From Agroathelia rolfsii (lineage: Eukaryota > Basidiomycota > Agaricomycetes > Amylocorticiales > Amylocorticiaceae), in the NCBI GenBank assembly GCA_018343915.1, contig JABRWF010000004.1:3534001-3598000 (forward strand): DNA of 64,000 nt, in the 5' to 3' direction. Under the pieces are notes generated by a model. That model saw only the letters and a list, made by a program, of their open reading frames with translations. It was not told the origin of the DNA and made no database searches. Both the position numbers and the translations under genes were made by a program. Of the stretch, positions 1 to 12,281 are shown in pieces (position 1 is the first letter of the stretch; each line of letters begins with the position of its first letter).

Positions 1-935
1 CACTGGCGATACTATTTGCTCCAGTATATGCTGTGCATCTCCCGGGCTACATCCTAGGATCAATCACCTCTCGCCTTTTGCCGAAAGAAAGAGAATACGA
101 AGCAGTCGCTCAATTCAAAGTTATTTTTGGTGGACTGGGAGCAGGCCTGGGATATGCGGCCGCCATGCGAGGTCTGATCTACTCTTTGCGGCAGCTGGGC
201 GTAGGTGCATGGCGAATCCCCACATCGACTGCATCGTTTGGTTTTGCTAGCCGCTACCTGATTTCGGCACTCACATGGCTACACCGTAGTGGCACAGCCA
301 ATGCTTTTGTGGCGCTTGGAAGAACGTTAGCTGTGCCGCCTAATGCAGGGCTAACAGCGCACTTGGAGGGCTCGGTATCTGCGATCATGATTGGATACGT
401 CGCCGTCTGGTCCGTGATCAGATGGCACAATGCATTGGTCGATGGTCAGTTGATGTATACGTCTCGTACGTTTTTGACCCTGCAATATTAATCCATGTGA
501 CTTGTTTGTATAGGGAATCGTAGACGGTATGCGGGCTTGACTCCCCCCCTCACTCCTATTGCGCCTTACTGATATTGTATATACAGGTGGAACCAGCTAA
601 CAACTGCCTGGAAACTCTTCGTGGGCTCGCTATCTTCGCCGCTGACTGGCGAGAGGCTGGCACCGTTCGAATTTCCACCGCTGAGATATCCCAACCCCTG
701 GCTGAAGCATAGGTCATATCACGTCACTGGACTGGACGGATCTGTGATTTCTCTGTCTAACAATAGAGCCAGCAGCGTCAAGGGCCGAGCACCGGTCGCC
801 CGACTTGTTCCTCATCTTATTCATGCCCGCCGGGAGGCCGTGGATTCTCTGCGGATGTTCTTGGCGACGGCGAAGGGAGATGGCAGGACTGCAGTCTTGG
901 TGGGATATCTGAGAAAGCAGGGATTAGAGATATAG
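1..935 (+). CDS. glycerol-3-phosphate acyltransferase (SCT1/GPT2-like), C-terminal part, 5' truncated
   Basis: The frame is open from base 3, so the gene begins outside the window. Exons: <1-444, 514-526 (a 13-nt microexon) and 587-935, with GT-AG introns; the microexon keeps phase and yields a basic NRRRW segment. The visible protein has a membrane-like stretch (LPGYILGS), then EAVAQFK and a glycine-rich hydrophobic stretch, a late basic RRWNQLTTAWK segment and a PNPWLK tail. This resembles the region after the acyltransferase domain in fungal SCT1/GPT2 enzymes, which acylate glycerol-3-phosphate or dihydroxyacetone phosphate at the ER in the first step of glycerolipid synthesis. The catalytic HX4D motif would lie upstream and cannot be seen, so the call rests on the C-terminal part only. 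Alternative: another multi-pass membrane PlsC-family protein. Confidence 0.6.
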
Positions 936-1218
936 ATCTATATATTTATTATAATTCTATCTAATAATTTATGAGGATTTGCTGGCACATGGCCAGTTAA
1001 GCAATAGATGGGCAAGAGGATACTAATAATTGAAATGCTTCGTAAGTTTAGGATCACAAGTCCGGGCGGGAGCACGTGGGGATTTCATGTAACGGCCCAA
1101 AAGGGCACCTAGTCCCCAAGGTGCTGTGCCCACCGACGATGATCCAAGCATTGCTATGCCAGCCTTGCTCTCTCTTGTCTTCATGCCCCCTTCTGCCAGC
1201 TGAGCTCTGTAGTCCATT

Positions 1219-4119
1219 ATGCCGTTAATCATCCACCCTGACAGCAGATGCGACATCTGTCTCAGCGAGTACTCCTTTGCTACCGAAGCCAACGCGCCCT
1301 ATGCCATTCGTCAGTTGCCCTCGGCCCCTCCGCTGCTCGTCATCCAGGCCACGTTCACTAATCTGACCGGTTCTTCTTCTCTTCCTTCCTTACATTAGCC
1401 TGCGGCCATGTCTTCTGTCTACCGTGCGTGATTGTCGTGGCATAAATGCGATCAAGAAGAGCTCTATAGACTGATTTCATTCTTTTTTCTTTTTTTTTTT
1501 ACTCAATAGATGTCTTCACCAGCTGAATAATTCTTCATGCCCCATGTGCCGTCGGGCATTTCAGAAAGATCGATGCAAAAGGCTACATATCGACCCGCCA
1601 CCTAGTCCTTCACGCACAGCACCCGACAGAATCATCGGTCCTCTCGAATGGGCATTGCAGCAGCTGGCTATTGCGTATAGGGAAGAGGTGCCTGAAGGCC
1701 ATGTCGCACATGCTATCGAGGATGTGGAGAACTGGATCCATTTAAACCACCGTCATGCTGCAGTTAGTTTTTTTTTTCGCCTTAAATTTGGCACTGTGCC
1801 CTGATGGTTTGTGGCTACAGAGATCGCCTGTTGCTTCTTCTCTCGAGCACACTCGGAAATATCGGAGCATGATGGAGACACTTAAAAGAACTAAATACGA
1901 AAGCAACGCTCGCGTCCACAGGCAAAAGGATGAAAAACATCGAGCACAGCGTGATCTGGAGAGGGCTAAGCAAGTAGAAACGGATTTGCTCAGGACCGTC
2001 CAAGAAAAGGAACAAGCTCTGGCAAGGTACGTCATCCATTCTCCATTCTTCGCTTACGAAATACTCACAAAATCGAATCAACAGCCTTGAGCAGGATCTT
2101 CGCAAGTATGTGCCTGGGCGGAATTTCATGTTGTGTACCCCTCGTATTGATGAAGAATGTCATAATCACTTTCAGTACCCGAGACGAGTTGGCGGCCGTC
2201 AAATCAAAGTATGAGAGGTAAATCAACCTGCTATTCGCATAACCTCGTTCTTCACTAAGACACCGTAAATTAGCAACTACCGACAGTCCGACTCCGCACC
2301 AGATCGCATGCAACGGTCCACCACAACAGGGGCTTCTTGGGCACCAGTGGACCCTAACTGGGGACGACCCAATCCTCAGCCTACACGTCCAAAGATCTAC
2401 ATCGACCCCCAGCCTTTGCCGGACCAGAAGAGCAGTTTCGTTCCAGGAGCTTCGGTCAAGGACTCCGTCGTTCCTAATGGTACAGCGTCCCGGCACACGA
2501 CATCAACATCTCCGCTCAGTGCCTCCTCCTCCTCTTCCACCTCTCGCAACGGTATTTCCACCGCGTTGTTCAATCCATCCCCTTCACGACAGAGTCAGAG
2601 CAGCGGGCGGCATGATTACATCAACTCTTGGGCCAGTGACACGGAAGTAACACCCACAGGGCCACCAGGCGGCTATGCTGGAAACTACCATGAACACCGC
2701 TTTGCGCGGGTGGCCAGTAACACGTCGAGAAACGCTACTCCTGGACCGAGCCGGATTGGACATGCTCAGCAAGATAACGAAGTGGATGACGATGACTCGG
2801 CTGCTGGCTCTCCTATCTCTGGCTCATTAGACTACGCACTCGATATCCCTGACGGCTACTCGGCCATATCCGGGGGTCGAAGTTCGTACCAAGAAAAAGT
2901 CGGTTCACGCACCTCGTTATCGCAAGACACGGTGGAGAGCACACCCCGGTTCACGAACGGTCTCGGCCTGGAAGACGTGCCCCAGGCAGATGTTCACTCA
3001 CCGATTGGCTCCACGTACTCGAGCGAGATATCGTTCAACTCGCCACTACCTACGCCGATCGTGCGGCCTACACCTGGCCGGCCGTCACCCCTAGCGCCTA
3101 ACAACAGGATGGTGAGGGCGATCGCTGAGCTCTCTGCGCAGTCGGAGGAGAGCATGACTACGCCGCCGCCGCTAGGGACGCGTATGATCAGGGACGAGGA
3201 GGGCAACATGCTTATGCGGCCTCTGAGTGCATCGTCCTGGGGCACTGTGGGTCCAGGCGACGAGATTCGCGACGTTTATAACCCACGCGGGAGCCTGAGC
3301 GATCTCAGTCTGATGGGCCTTCCAACACCGGAAACTATGTCCAACAGTAGCTCCGTTGGGTCTGGGTCGAGTTCCAACTCTATGGTTCGCTTCCAAGTCG
3401 AGGAGAGGCGACATGAGGATGATGATGACGAGGATGATGAAGAAGAAGAAGAGGGTGAGGATGCGAGATCTAGGCCTGTGGTGAATGGACTCGGACTTGT
3501 TTTGGAACCGCCAAGTCCCGTGCGGATGACTGAAATTGCACGGGACGGGCAAAGGACACCATCGGCATCCAGTCACTCATCCCCTGCCAGTTATACATCC
3601 GCTAGGAGTCGTTCGTCTGGTGGGAGTAGTCATGGAAGTAGCAATGATCGCGAACCGTCACCTTCGTCACAGGTGTCTTTTAGACCCCCAGCAGGAGAAT
3701 ACCACCCTCCGCATATTCATTCACGTAGTGGCTCTCTCGGAATACCTCCTCCCTCCGTTCCTGTAGCTGGGCACCTTCACCTTCACGCTTCGGTGCTTCC
3801 TCCATCGCAGGCTCCTGTCTTGACAGAAAGACCACAAAACAGACGATCAGCCACGTCTGCATCTGTAGCCACGATGCCTCTCCCGTCGCCTCACCATATC
3901 CTAGTGCCTCCTCGAGCCGTGCGCTCGACGAGCTACGGGAGCGCCGCCTCGTTTCATACCTATCCTCCGCCCAACATCACCCCTGCCTCGACCCATTACA
4001 CCATGACCCCCGCGACGACAGCGACGAACCACACTGGCCAGAGCGTGCCGCAGCAGCAGGCGATGGCCTATGTCTCCCGCTATGCCTGGGGTGGGCCGCT
4101 GCGGGACGATCACCGATGA
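1219..4119 (+). CDS. RING-finger protein with coiled coil and long disordered tail (probable E3 ubiquitin ligase)
   Basis: Exons: 1219-1309, 1399-1423 (25 nt), 1510-1762, 1821-2026, 2085-2105 (21 nt), 2176-2217, 2274-4119; phases agree and give 827 aa. The first three exons build a C3HC4 RING: CDIC, then PCGHVFC, then C, then CPMC within residues 11-70. Around residues 130-210 is a charged helical stretch rich in K, R, E and Q, consistent with a coiled coil. The remaining ~600 residues are Ser/Pro-rich with an acidic run of Asp and Glu encoded near 3415-3460 and look disordered. A RING this close to the N terminus followed by a coiled coil suggests an E3 ligase that oligomerises; substrate unknown. 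The architecture is shared with the RING gene at 7582, so the two are probably paralogs. RING identification is strong; cellular role is not inferable. Confidence 0.85.
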
Positions 4120-7100
4120 TGATGGTGATGATTTCCTGGTTTTTATTACGAGGGGAGCGTCGTCGTCCGGTGGAAGCGTATCTCTCGGTATATCGGTATC
4201 GCGTATGCGCAGCTTTTAGTGCCAGCCCAAGTGCTTGGCGACAAGACATGACAAGAGCTTTGGACCCTTGCGTGTTTTGTGTGTACGTGTATATGCGTGT
4301 GCGTATGCGTGTGCCGTGGTCGGGGAGAGGCGTCTGCCGGCTTTATGCCCCTGGATCTCCCGTTTTCGTTTTCTTTTTTATATTTCCTTTTTCCTTTTCT
4401 ATTTTTCTCCTCTTCGCGAGCAGGCGAGTGAGCGGCTCCGCTACCCCTGACTCGTGATCTATATCTATCTATCCATCCATCATCTTATCGGATTTCGTTC
4501 ATCTGTATATAGTGCGTTTATATGCTGTCGAACATTCTTCCTTTCATCTCCTCGTTGTCGGCCTTGTGATCTATATTTGCTTGTCCATCTATCCTGGTCT
4601 CTGTTGCTGTTGTTGTAAAAAGATAAACTCCCTTCTTTGCTGTTGTGCTGTATCCGTTATATTTTGTTGTCATTATGCATGTATGTATGTATATCGCTGG
4701 ATAAGGGGATTGTACTACTCAATCCATCCAGATCAGTTATGTTTGTCGAGCCTGTTCCATTTTATTGCTGCTACCTATTATGTTATATACACGCCTCCTT
4801 CCCCCTTCCTGAACTGACTCTACTACGTATTACTTTTAGATGTAGATGCGCTTTGCTTCCTTTCTTTTCTTCGTTTCGAAGTAGACTGATCTAACGCACC
4901 GCTAAATGATCTAGACTTTGGGTTGAGACTAAGAAACAAACGTGCGTGTGTGCGGGTGCGTATGTGTGGTTTTGTGGATATCAAGCAAGATGATGCTTGA
5001 TGACGATGAGTTCATAAGCGGCTTTAAACAAAGCGCTCATAGATAGCTGCTCCGAGTCCTAGGCCTGGCAGGGGGGGTGTCATCGACCCATCGAATAGAT
5101 CGACTTGTGCACACATCGACGTCTTTGGATGACATCAGGGGGGGGGGGTGCAGAATTTGATCAGGCGCAACAAACAACGAAATATATTTCATCATCAATT
5201 GCACACCACACACCACACAAGTCTAGAGGTGACGGAATATTAAAACAAGAAGAAAACAGAAAACTCGGTTCCAAATCGCGGAAGACACCGTAATAAGCAC
5301 GATATTGGAGGGATCAGGTGATGATGTGTATGATAAATGATATAGCTTCAGTAACGACGTCAAGGGACCCGGAATATATCTCTGCGTTTGTCTCCCCACA
5401 CGCATACCGTCAGTAGTGGCACCTAGAACTCCCGGACAGAGGAAACCATAAGTAGATAGTGTTCTCTTTCAAACTCCCTGATGGCTTATTTATGCGCGGC
5501 GGCGGTGGCGGCTATTGCACTAATAAGGAGCAAAGCACCGCCTGGTAGTGATCTTTACTTAGTATACTTGGTGATATGTCTACGAATCCCCATTTCTGTT
5601 TCAGATGATTACATGTAAAATATGTACATGTACTAGTGCCAGTTCCGGGCGCCTTCGTTAGACGTAAGAGCCCACCAAGTCGGCTCTGAATCCTCTCAGA
5701 GTGACATTGCCTTTTTGTTTCTCCTCAATCAATACGGTCCGGTTAGGAGACTCGATGGATGGCCGCCGATGATGGTATGATAATGATGATGATACTATGC
5801 TAGTGAGTGCTTCTGGATTAGGCAGCTTGGGCGATGGTGTGATGAGAGAACTGCGGTAGCGTTGAAGTAAGATATGGATAGATGTGGTCACATTCGCATT
5901 CAGTGATCATAAAACTTGAAGTTTGCTGTTGATTTTGTGTACATCGTGGGAACTGCCCTCGTGAGCTCTGTTTTGCCACTGGTAGGCGCCGCCCATGCAG
6001 ATGCAGGGCGTCGGAGGATCAGGGTACTAAGGAACTCCTCTGGAAGAGCCGACCCGAAATTGATCATGTGGGACATCTTCTACCTGTGGAATTGACGGAG
6101 CTGACGCTTCTGAGAAAGGATACAGTGTCCCTAGTCATCAGGATCATATGAGAGGCGAAGGATGTGCCAAGGTGTGCGCTCCCATCAAGCGTGGCTACAA
6201 GGGGCATGGAATATTCAATAGCCACGCCAAGTTAAGTTGAATAGCTGACTTGAGGCTGTATGTGCAGTTAGGTATTTTAGTTGTCCGGCTTCCTATTGAT
6301 CGTGATGTAGTATATCTGCTTTGGTGGTATGAAAGACCACAGAAAACAAAATGTAAGGCCCCTATGTGGGTGATTTGTTTCCAAATTGATCATAAATAAA
6401 GTATAAGTTGATGAGGAGTAAGATACATGCAGGAAAACATGCTCGAGAGGTGTGACCCCACGTTATGTGACGTCAGGATTTTGTTCAATTCCTTTAGTCC
6501 GAGTGCCGAGTCCTGTGTGTCTCTCTGAGGTTGACCGCCACGCTATACAACATGTAATGCTCTCATCCGTATGCACACGCTCAGTTGGCAGCGGTACTTA
6601 CGTCGCGTCGGTGCACTCCACATTTGCAAATATTAAGGCATCCAGCCTGCTGTTACAGCTCCTCAGCAAAAATTACTCAATTTATCAAGTTTTCACTGCC
6701 TCCAAGTCTGACTGTGTGCCGGATGATGTCCAATTTGACATAAATTATCGGCTGCTGTATGGAGCAGTGGCTTCAGGCGAAAAGACGCCGCCGTGTTGCA
6801 AAAAAAAAACATGTGAGAGAGTGCATTATGGACGTGTGTTTTTTATGTGTTTTTTGGAGTCGCCAGTGCAGCACGAGACTGGGTTGAGATGCAAGTTCGA
6901 TACCAGAAGAATAGGCTTTGCAATCCCAGGACACCTGAGTGACTGAGTGTATCTGTCTATTCCTTCTCGAAGGGTGTTCTTCGCCTGTTGCCTGACCATC
7001 TGCGCGCGCCAGAGTGTGTGCACGGGCGTGTTGTCTCTGCACGTTCTCTAGGCGTGGGGGTGCCCTGACCACGGTAAGAGTAGGGGCCATCACGGACCGC

Positions 7101-7581
7101 GATTCCGAAACCCGATGACGGTTCGGTTCGTTTTTGATTTCCATATATGGAGCAAGGTGAGCTGGCTCGTCGGGTACTAAGCTGGGCTAGAACATCCCTT
7201 TCATGCCGGACTCGTCTTTGTGTGTCCTTATCGCGGTTCGCAACGAACAGCCCAAGGCCACCCTCGGATTCCGGCCTAACTGCTGCCCAGTGAGGGTGGG
7301 ATGGGTCCCTCCTTCGCCGATCAGTTAATACGAATCCTCGTGTTCACATGGTACCCAGCTAGTATAATAAGTAGGTCGGCCGTTTGCCCTGGTCCACCTT
7401 TGTCGCGCCTCCTGGGCTGTACCATCACTGACCCTCCGTTTTGTAGCGCTCACGCAGTGGGGTGTCCCCGCCTTATTCGTGGCCTACTCCTAAACCACCC
7501 TGCCCTCTCCGCCTTTTCAATCTTTCAATCCACCGTAGGCGATAGCCCCCCTCCCACCAGCTCTGAATCCTACTTTACAAC
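4120..7581 (+). other. gene-poor interval, no supported gene
   Basis: About 3.5 kb between two RING genes. The first few hundred bases are pyrimidine-rich and are probably 3' UTR of the upstream gene. A run of 11 G lies at 5138-5148. A 164-codon open frame at 6452-6946 has no recognisable motif, contains an A-rich run and has no supporting intron pattern, so I do not call it. A non-coding RNA or remote promoter cannot be excluded. Confidence 0.5.
5138..5148. repeat. G homopolymer (11 nt)
   Basis: Uninterrupted run of 11 G in the gene-poor interval; a likely length-variable mononucleotide repeat. Confidence 0.9.
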
Positions 7582-9621
7582 ATGCTTGTTCTTCATGGTA
7601 TATCGCAGTGCGATGTCTGCATTACGAAATATGACGGGAGCGATCGTGTTCCAATGGTAATTCCTTGTGGTCATGTCTTCTGTCGAAGGTACGTATCCGT
7701 TGTCCTACTTATCCCCGCGAGCTCATTATCGATTACTGACTGATTTTCTCTCATCGTTTTCACTTAGGTGCATTGCTTCGTTCGATCGTTCCTGCTGTCC
7801 CCTTTGCAGAACGTATTTCGAGCAAGACCATCTCGTTCGTCTTCGATTCGATCAAGGCGACTCCTCGTCCTCGTCTCGGATTTGCATTGGATCGGATTAT
7901 GATGATCCGCAAGTACAGCGGGAAGCCAAACGACTCATGACCAGAATCGTTCAGACCGTCAGAGAGGGTATCACCAACTCTGAAGAATTCTTTCCCTTCA
8001 TCGACGAGTGTCGCCGATTCGTGAAAGCGCACCCGAACGAGGTGGGTTATTTGTTATGGTGTGACAGGCGCTGTAATGGCACATCGGGCTTATTCTATTT
8101 TAGGAGCTCCGCGCGAGTTATTTGTTGCTGCATAGTCATAGGGAACAGTATGCCAAGCTCAATACCGAATACAAGCAACATGCTGAAACAAGAAAAGAGC
8201 GCGATGAACTTCGTTTGAAGATGGAGCAAGACAGGGTCGAGTCAGAACGAAAGTGTAAGGATCTCCTCAGACGTCTTCAGGACGAACAGGAGAATGCGCG
8301 TAATATTGAAGCCACGTTGAGAAGGCATTATGAACAGCTCGATGGAGAATGGAGACAGTGAGTATCTGATGTTCCAGTCAAATCTCTAAAGTGTAATAAC
8401 TTTCTTTTCTCTTTCTAGACATGTAAGCTTTTTCCTTAATCATTCATAGCATCTGTGAGACTCAAATCGATCAACTTGATCCAGTATGATCGTGCTCTTG
8501 CAGAATGTCGACGCCTTCATGCCGAACTAGAGCGACTGGAATCTATGCATGGCATTTCATCATCTATATCTATTATTCCCTCGGTATCTGAGATCCGAAG
8601 CCTATCTATTGAAAACCCCTCCAAAATGCGTCGAGGCGAGACGCCAGCTATGAAGACCAAGGGCGGCAAGAACGACCTTGGCCCGCAGGTCGTTGATATA
8701 CCTCCTCTTCTCTCCACATTCGTTGGATTTGCTACCCTCCCGCCTGAACATACGTTCAGCGATCCCGGTTCGGAGAGCGACGTCCCCTCGTTAACGGATG
8801 ATGACGTTTCGCCCGCTGGCCGAGTTGTAAATCATACACGTCCGTCAGAAGTACCTCCTCCACATTCTGCACCCGCCAAGCTATCCAACTCTACTTTTGC
8901 CACTCCCAAGGCGCTACACTCTGAGCAAGCAGGTGCATCCAAGTCTCTTCCTCAGAGCTACGGAATACATTCGCGGGTACCGAGCAGACCAGCTTCACCA
9001 CCAACTCGTCCGTCAAAGCCTGCCACCCCATCGGCCCCATCACGAGGCTACACTACACCTGTGCCTACTCGCCCACCATCCCGGGAGCCCCGAGACCCCA
9101 CGCCGCGAGATCGCAGCAGAACTCATGAGCGCAGCACTCGCCCCCCTCGCCAGGGCCGGGAAACTGAGGCCTGGGTTGAGGAGACCCGCAGAGCACAGCT
9201 TCAGGATGTTCTCAGTGCGCAGGCCACGCCGCATGTGTCTCCGACGTTGGCACGATCTGCATCCGACGGCGATCGCGACACGCCGCGAACACGTGTCGAG
9301 CCACCTCGCGAACACCGACGGTCATCTTCGCGTGCCCCTTCGTCTACGAAACAACGGAGCTTCACGGTCTCAGAAATGCCCACACCTCATTCGGCACCGT
9401 TGCCGCATCGAGGGGAGATTTCGGCCAGCAGCGTCGCTCAGGCTTTGGAGCGTGAAAGACGCTCTCGCCAAGGCCAAGGGACCGGATCTGCCATGCCTAC
9501 TCCAGTCACCAAGGAGAGAGAAGTCTATGCAGTCACTTCGCCCTCTCGTTTTAACTCACTAAGTAGAGCTAAAGCGAAGACACATGGTACTCCCCTTGCC
9601 GGAGCAAGCGTTTATGCATGA
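7582..9621 (+). CDS. RING-finger protein with coiled coil and Ser/Pro-rich tail (paralog of the 1219 gene)
   Basis: Exons: 7582-7688, 7768-8041, 8104-8357 and probably 8460-9621 (598 aa). The N terminus is a C3HC4 RING: CDVC, PCGHVFC, RC and CPLC within about 60 residues. An alpha-helical region follows, with a strongly charged heptad-like stretch at 8125-8357 and more at 8490-8550, then a Ser/Pro/Arg-rich disordered tail. The third intron is the uncertain part: the donor GTGAGT at 8358 is clear, but the better-looking acceptor ending at 8449 gives the wrong phase, and only the weaker AG at 8458-8459 restores the frame. A 4-nt microexon at 8419-8422 flanked by good signals also fails phase. 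Likely an E3 ubiquitin ligase of unknown target. Domain order matches the gene at 1219, suggesting an old tandem duplication. Confidence 0.83.
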
Positions 9622-10726
9622 ACAATCAATTGTTCTTGTTTTCCTCACTTTCTTTTTTTTTTTTCCCACTTCTCTTCTGTTGTTCCATTCAATCGGATTC
9701 AATCCCGACACACAATCCCTCACCGTTTCGTCGATTAACATTTCTGCATTTCCATTCTTTGACCTTGTTCTTAACTCTATGTACCATAGACGCGTTTCCA
9801 GCAGGTTTGCATTCTACTTGGTCGCTTGAGCCTCTTGTAACCTCCTAAACCCATCTCCACCTTCATCTCCATCTCCATCTCCATATCCGCCTTCACTACT
9901 ACCAACCCCCCCTGTACTGTCCAATCTTCTACGATAACTTGTTCGTTCACAAATGACCCACTTTTTCGCATCTGTATTTTAGTCACGGCATTTGCATATA
10001 TTCGTTCTTTCTTCCCCTTACACCTAACTTTATCATGTCTGTCCATATCAGAACAATTTCTTCTTCTGTGCTTCGAATTTTAAACCTGCAACTTGTACTA
10101 TTATTTAATATATGGCATCGTTACGAACTTCTTTATTCTGTCTTTCTTTCCCCGCCTGATTTAAATCAAATGTATTACTGTTGTTATATAAACTATTTTT
10201 GATTGATATTGATGACGGAGATGGCAGTGCCAATGGCTGCTGATGGCGATGATGAGACTGGCTATGGATTGCTTATGATGCAAGAATCTGGATGAGTAGG
10301 AGAGGAGCACTATAATCACCGCAGAGATGAAGCTTCTGGGTAGCCTCATGATTGTCAGGCCTTGAGGCTGCCTTCCTGATCACTGGCACTGACTGGCTGG
10401 CTGGACTGGGGTGATGATGATCCAAGATTACACAGCGCGATATGAAGGGCATCCAAAGGATTTAAGATAGATAAGCTAATAATACAGGGTTGAGAAGTAA
10501 ACAAAATGATGTGCCGCGGACATACAGCTGCGAAAGCTACGGCTATAGGAAAAAGGTGTACAATCGGAAACGGTCGGACGGACTGGATACATACTGTCTA
10601 TGAACTCTATCACGACGAATTCTTGCCACACTGGTTCAGTCCTGCCCCGCAGAACTGGGCGGTAAATATCCAGATCAGAACCTGTTGGTAACAGAGGGGA
10701 GGACAGGAGGATTATTATCATCATCA
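9622..10726. other. intergenic between convergent genes
   Basis: About 1.1 kb holding the 3' flanks of the RING gene (+) and the R-SNARE gene (-). Pyrimidine-rich low-complexity sequence near 9640-9670 and imperfect CATCTC repeats near 9850-9885. Short open frames here carry no recognisable motif. Confidence 0.5.
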
Positions 10727-11640
10727 TCAGCCTTGGCACTGGTGGACAAGAGGCAAAATGAATGGTGGCGTAAAAGACAGTAGACACGCACCAAGACGAC
10801 GACCACGGTGAGAGCAAGGATCTTCGAGTTCTTCCACCACATCTGACGCCGTACAGTCCTCGCGCCGCGGCGGAAGGCGGTGGCCTGGCTGGCCATATTG
10901 TCCGTCTTGTCAACAAGAAGCTCGATGCGTTCCCCTCTACTTAGGATCTGCTCAACGTTTTGAACCATAATGTCCTTGACTTGGTTAAGCTCGGCTTGGG
11001 CCCGAGCAAGTTCATCCGTCGGCGGCGAGGTGTTGTAGGTTTCCATGAGATCGGCGATGGTCTAAAGATGTCAGATGCTTGAGGAAATTGGTAAATGAAC
11101 GAATAGATTGAATATGCCTCACTTGACCGAATGTACCCTGGAGGCCATACGCAGGGAGAGACGATCCTGAGGATGAGGATGGTTGAGAGATGAACTACAT
11201 GGCATCAGAAAATTTCAGCAACAGTCCTCAAGGCGCGCGCAGGAGGAGGGATGGAGGCGAGGCGCTGCACTGACCCTTCGCTGCAAGTCGGTCAGGAATG
11301 CGAATGGCATGCGTCTTCCAGCCGAATCATCGGCCATGACCAGATAAGTGAAGCCATTTTCAGATATGTAATGGAACAGATAGTTCTCCCAGACGTAGGT
11401 AAGCTTGCTGTTATTAGGGGGTATCTTCGATAGAATAGTTTGTGTTGCTACGTGATAGAGGCAGTCAGTCTTCTGCAATAGACCTTGTAGTAGTGGTTCT
11501 GCAACCTTGCGAGAAGTCTCTCTTGCCCGCGGAGTGCTCAGCCAGGATTGTGGAACCCTTGGCGACAAGGGCGTGGATCTGCAAAGCTCATTGAGTGATT
11601 CTAGAAGAGTTAATGAGCAGATAAGACACACCAGAGACAT
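10727..11640 (-). CDS. VAMP7-like longin-domain R-SNARE (synaptobrevin family)
   Basis: Exons on the minus strand: 11640-11632 (9 nt, Met-Ser-Leu), 11578-11506, 11447-11275, 11194-11123, 11061-10792 and probably 10738-10727; 202 aa. The N-terminal longin domain shows KIPPNNSKLTYVWENYLFHY and the MADD...GRR...FAFL pattern typical of VAMP7. The R-SNARE motif follows with the zero-layer arginine in LSRGERIELLVDKTDN and then a hydrophobic anchor (ILALTVVVVL). The gene product should drive fusion at endosomes or the vacuole. The very 3' end is uncertain: the last intron leaves a short membrane anchor, whereas reading through it gives a longer hydrophobic and basic tail ending at 10675. The gene shares a 166-bp divergent promoter with Sec61 beta. 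Confidence 0.9.
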
Positions 11641-11806
11641 GGTAGTTAGTATTCAAATGCGATTATGGCTATGAGGTAAGTGCAGTCGGTAGCTCCTATA
11701 GCTGGGTTAGATTCTCCGTGTCACGTGACAAGAATTTAACCCGGAGGCAGGGGGTTTCTGGCGACGTGTTACATACTGCACTCACACGTCCTTCTCCTAC
11801 TCCATC
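11641..11806. promoter_or_regulatory. short divergent promoter between R-SNARE and Sec61 beta
   Basis: Only 166 bp separate the two start codons, which point away from each other. Both genes serve the secretory or endomembrane system, so shared regulation is plausible. A palindromic CACGTGAC-type E-box lies at about 11720-11727. No TATA box is apparent. Confidence 0.5.
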
Positions 11807-12281
11807 ATGGTCTGTCTCTTTTGCTGTTAAAATGCGAACCACGTATTGATCTTTCCCTGTACAGTCCGACTCTGACTCTGCTAGACCCGCCTTAAATGGC
11901 CGTGCGTCTTCTGCTTCAGCGGTAGCCAAGCCCCCCGGTGCTCAATTCCGGTGCGTCCATTGCTACGGACGAAGATACTGCTTTTTCTGACTGCTTTTTA
12001 CACATACAGGAGAAGAGCCCCAAGCTCCCAGGTTGCCAAACCTAACTCGACCCGTGCTGCTGGTGCAGGCGGTTCTTCGAACACTATGCTAAAGCTCTAT
12101 ACGGACGACTCCCCTGGGCTTCGAGTGTGCGTGGCCTTGCCTAATGAAACGTCTGTTTGTGTGCTAATTAAAGTCTCGCTCCAGTGATCCTTTCATTGTT
12201 TTGGTTCTCTCGTTGTCTTTCATCGCTTCGATTTTCTTCCTGCATATCTCGGCCAAGATTATCCGTTCATTCACAAAGTAA
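11807..12281 (+). CDS. Sec61 beta subunit of the ER translocon
   Basis: Exons: 11807-11809 (ATG only), 11865-11950, 12010-12126, 12185-12281; 303 nt, 100 aa. The N-terminal half is a Ser/Ala/Arg-rich cytosolic stretch. The family core follows: GGSSNTMLKLYTDDSPGL, the VDP motif formed across the last intron, and one C-terminal transmembrane helix (FIVLVLSLSFIASIFF) ending in a basic tail. Sec61 beta is the small tail-anchored subunit of the Sec61 channel that moves proteins into the ER. Length fits the family (80-110 aa). The start codon appears to be isolated on a 3-nt coding exon with donor GTCTGT; no alternative in-frame ATG exists in exon 2, and fungal orthologs usually begin Met-Ser, as this join gives. 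Confidence 0.93.

Noticed and set aside
6452..6946. Open frame of 164 codons
   Set aside because: No recognisable motif, contains low-complexity A run and cysteine/lysine patch, no supporting introns; in a gene-poor interval of mixed composition.
10476..10916. Minus-strand frame overlapping the 3' end of the R-SNARE gene
   Set aside because: Out of frame with the SNARE gene and without recognisable protein sequence.
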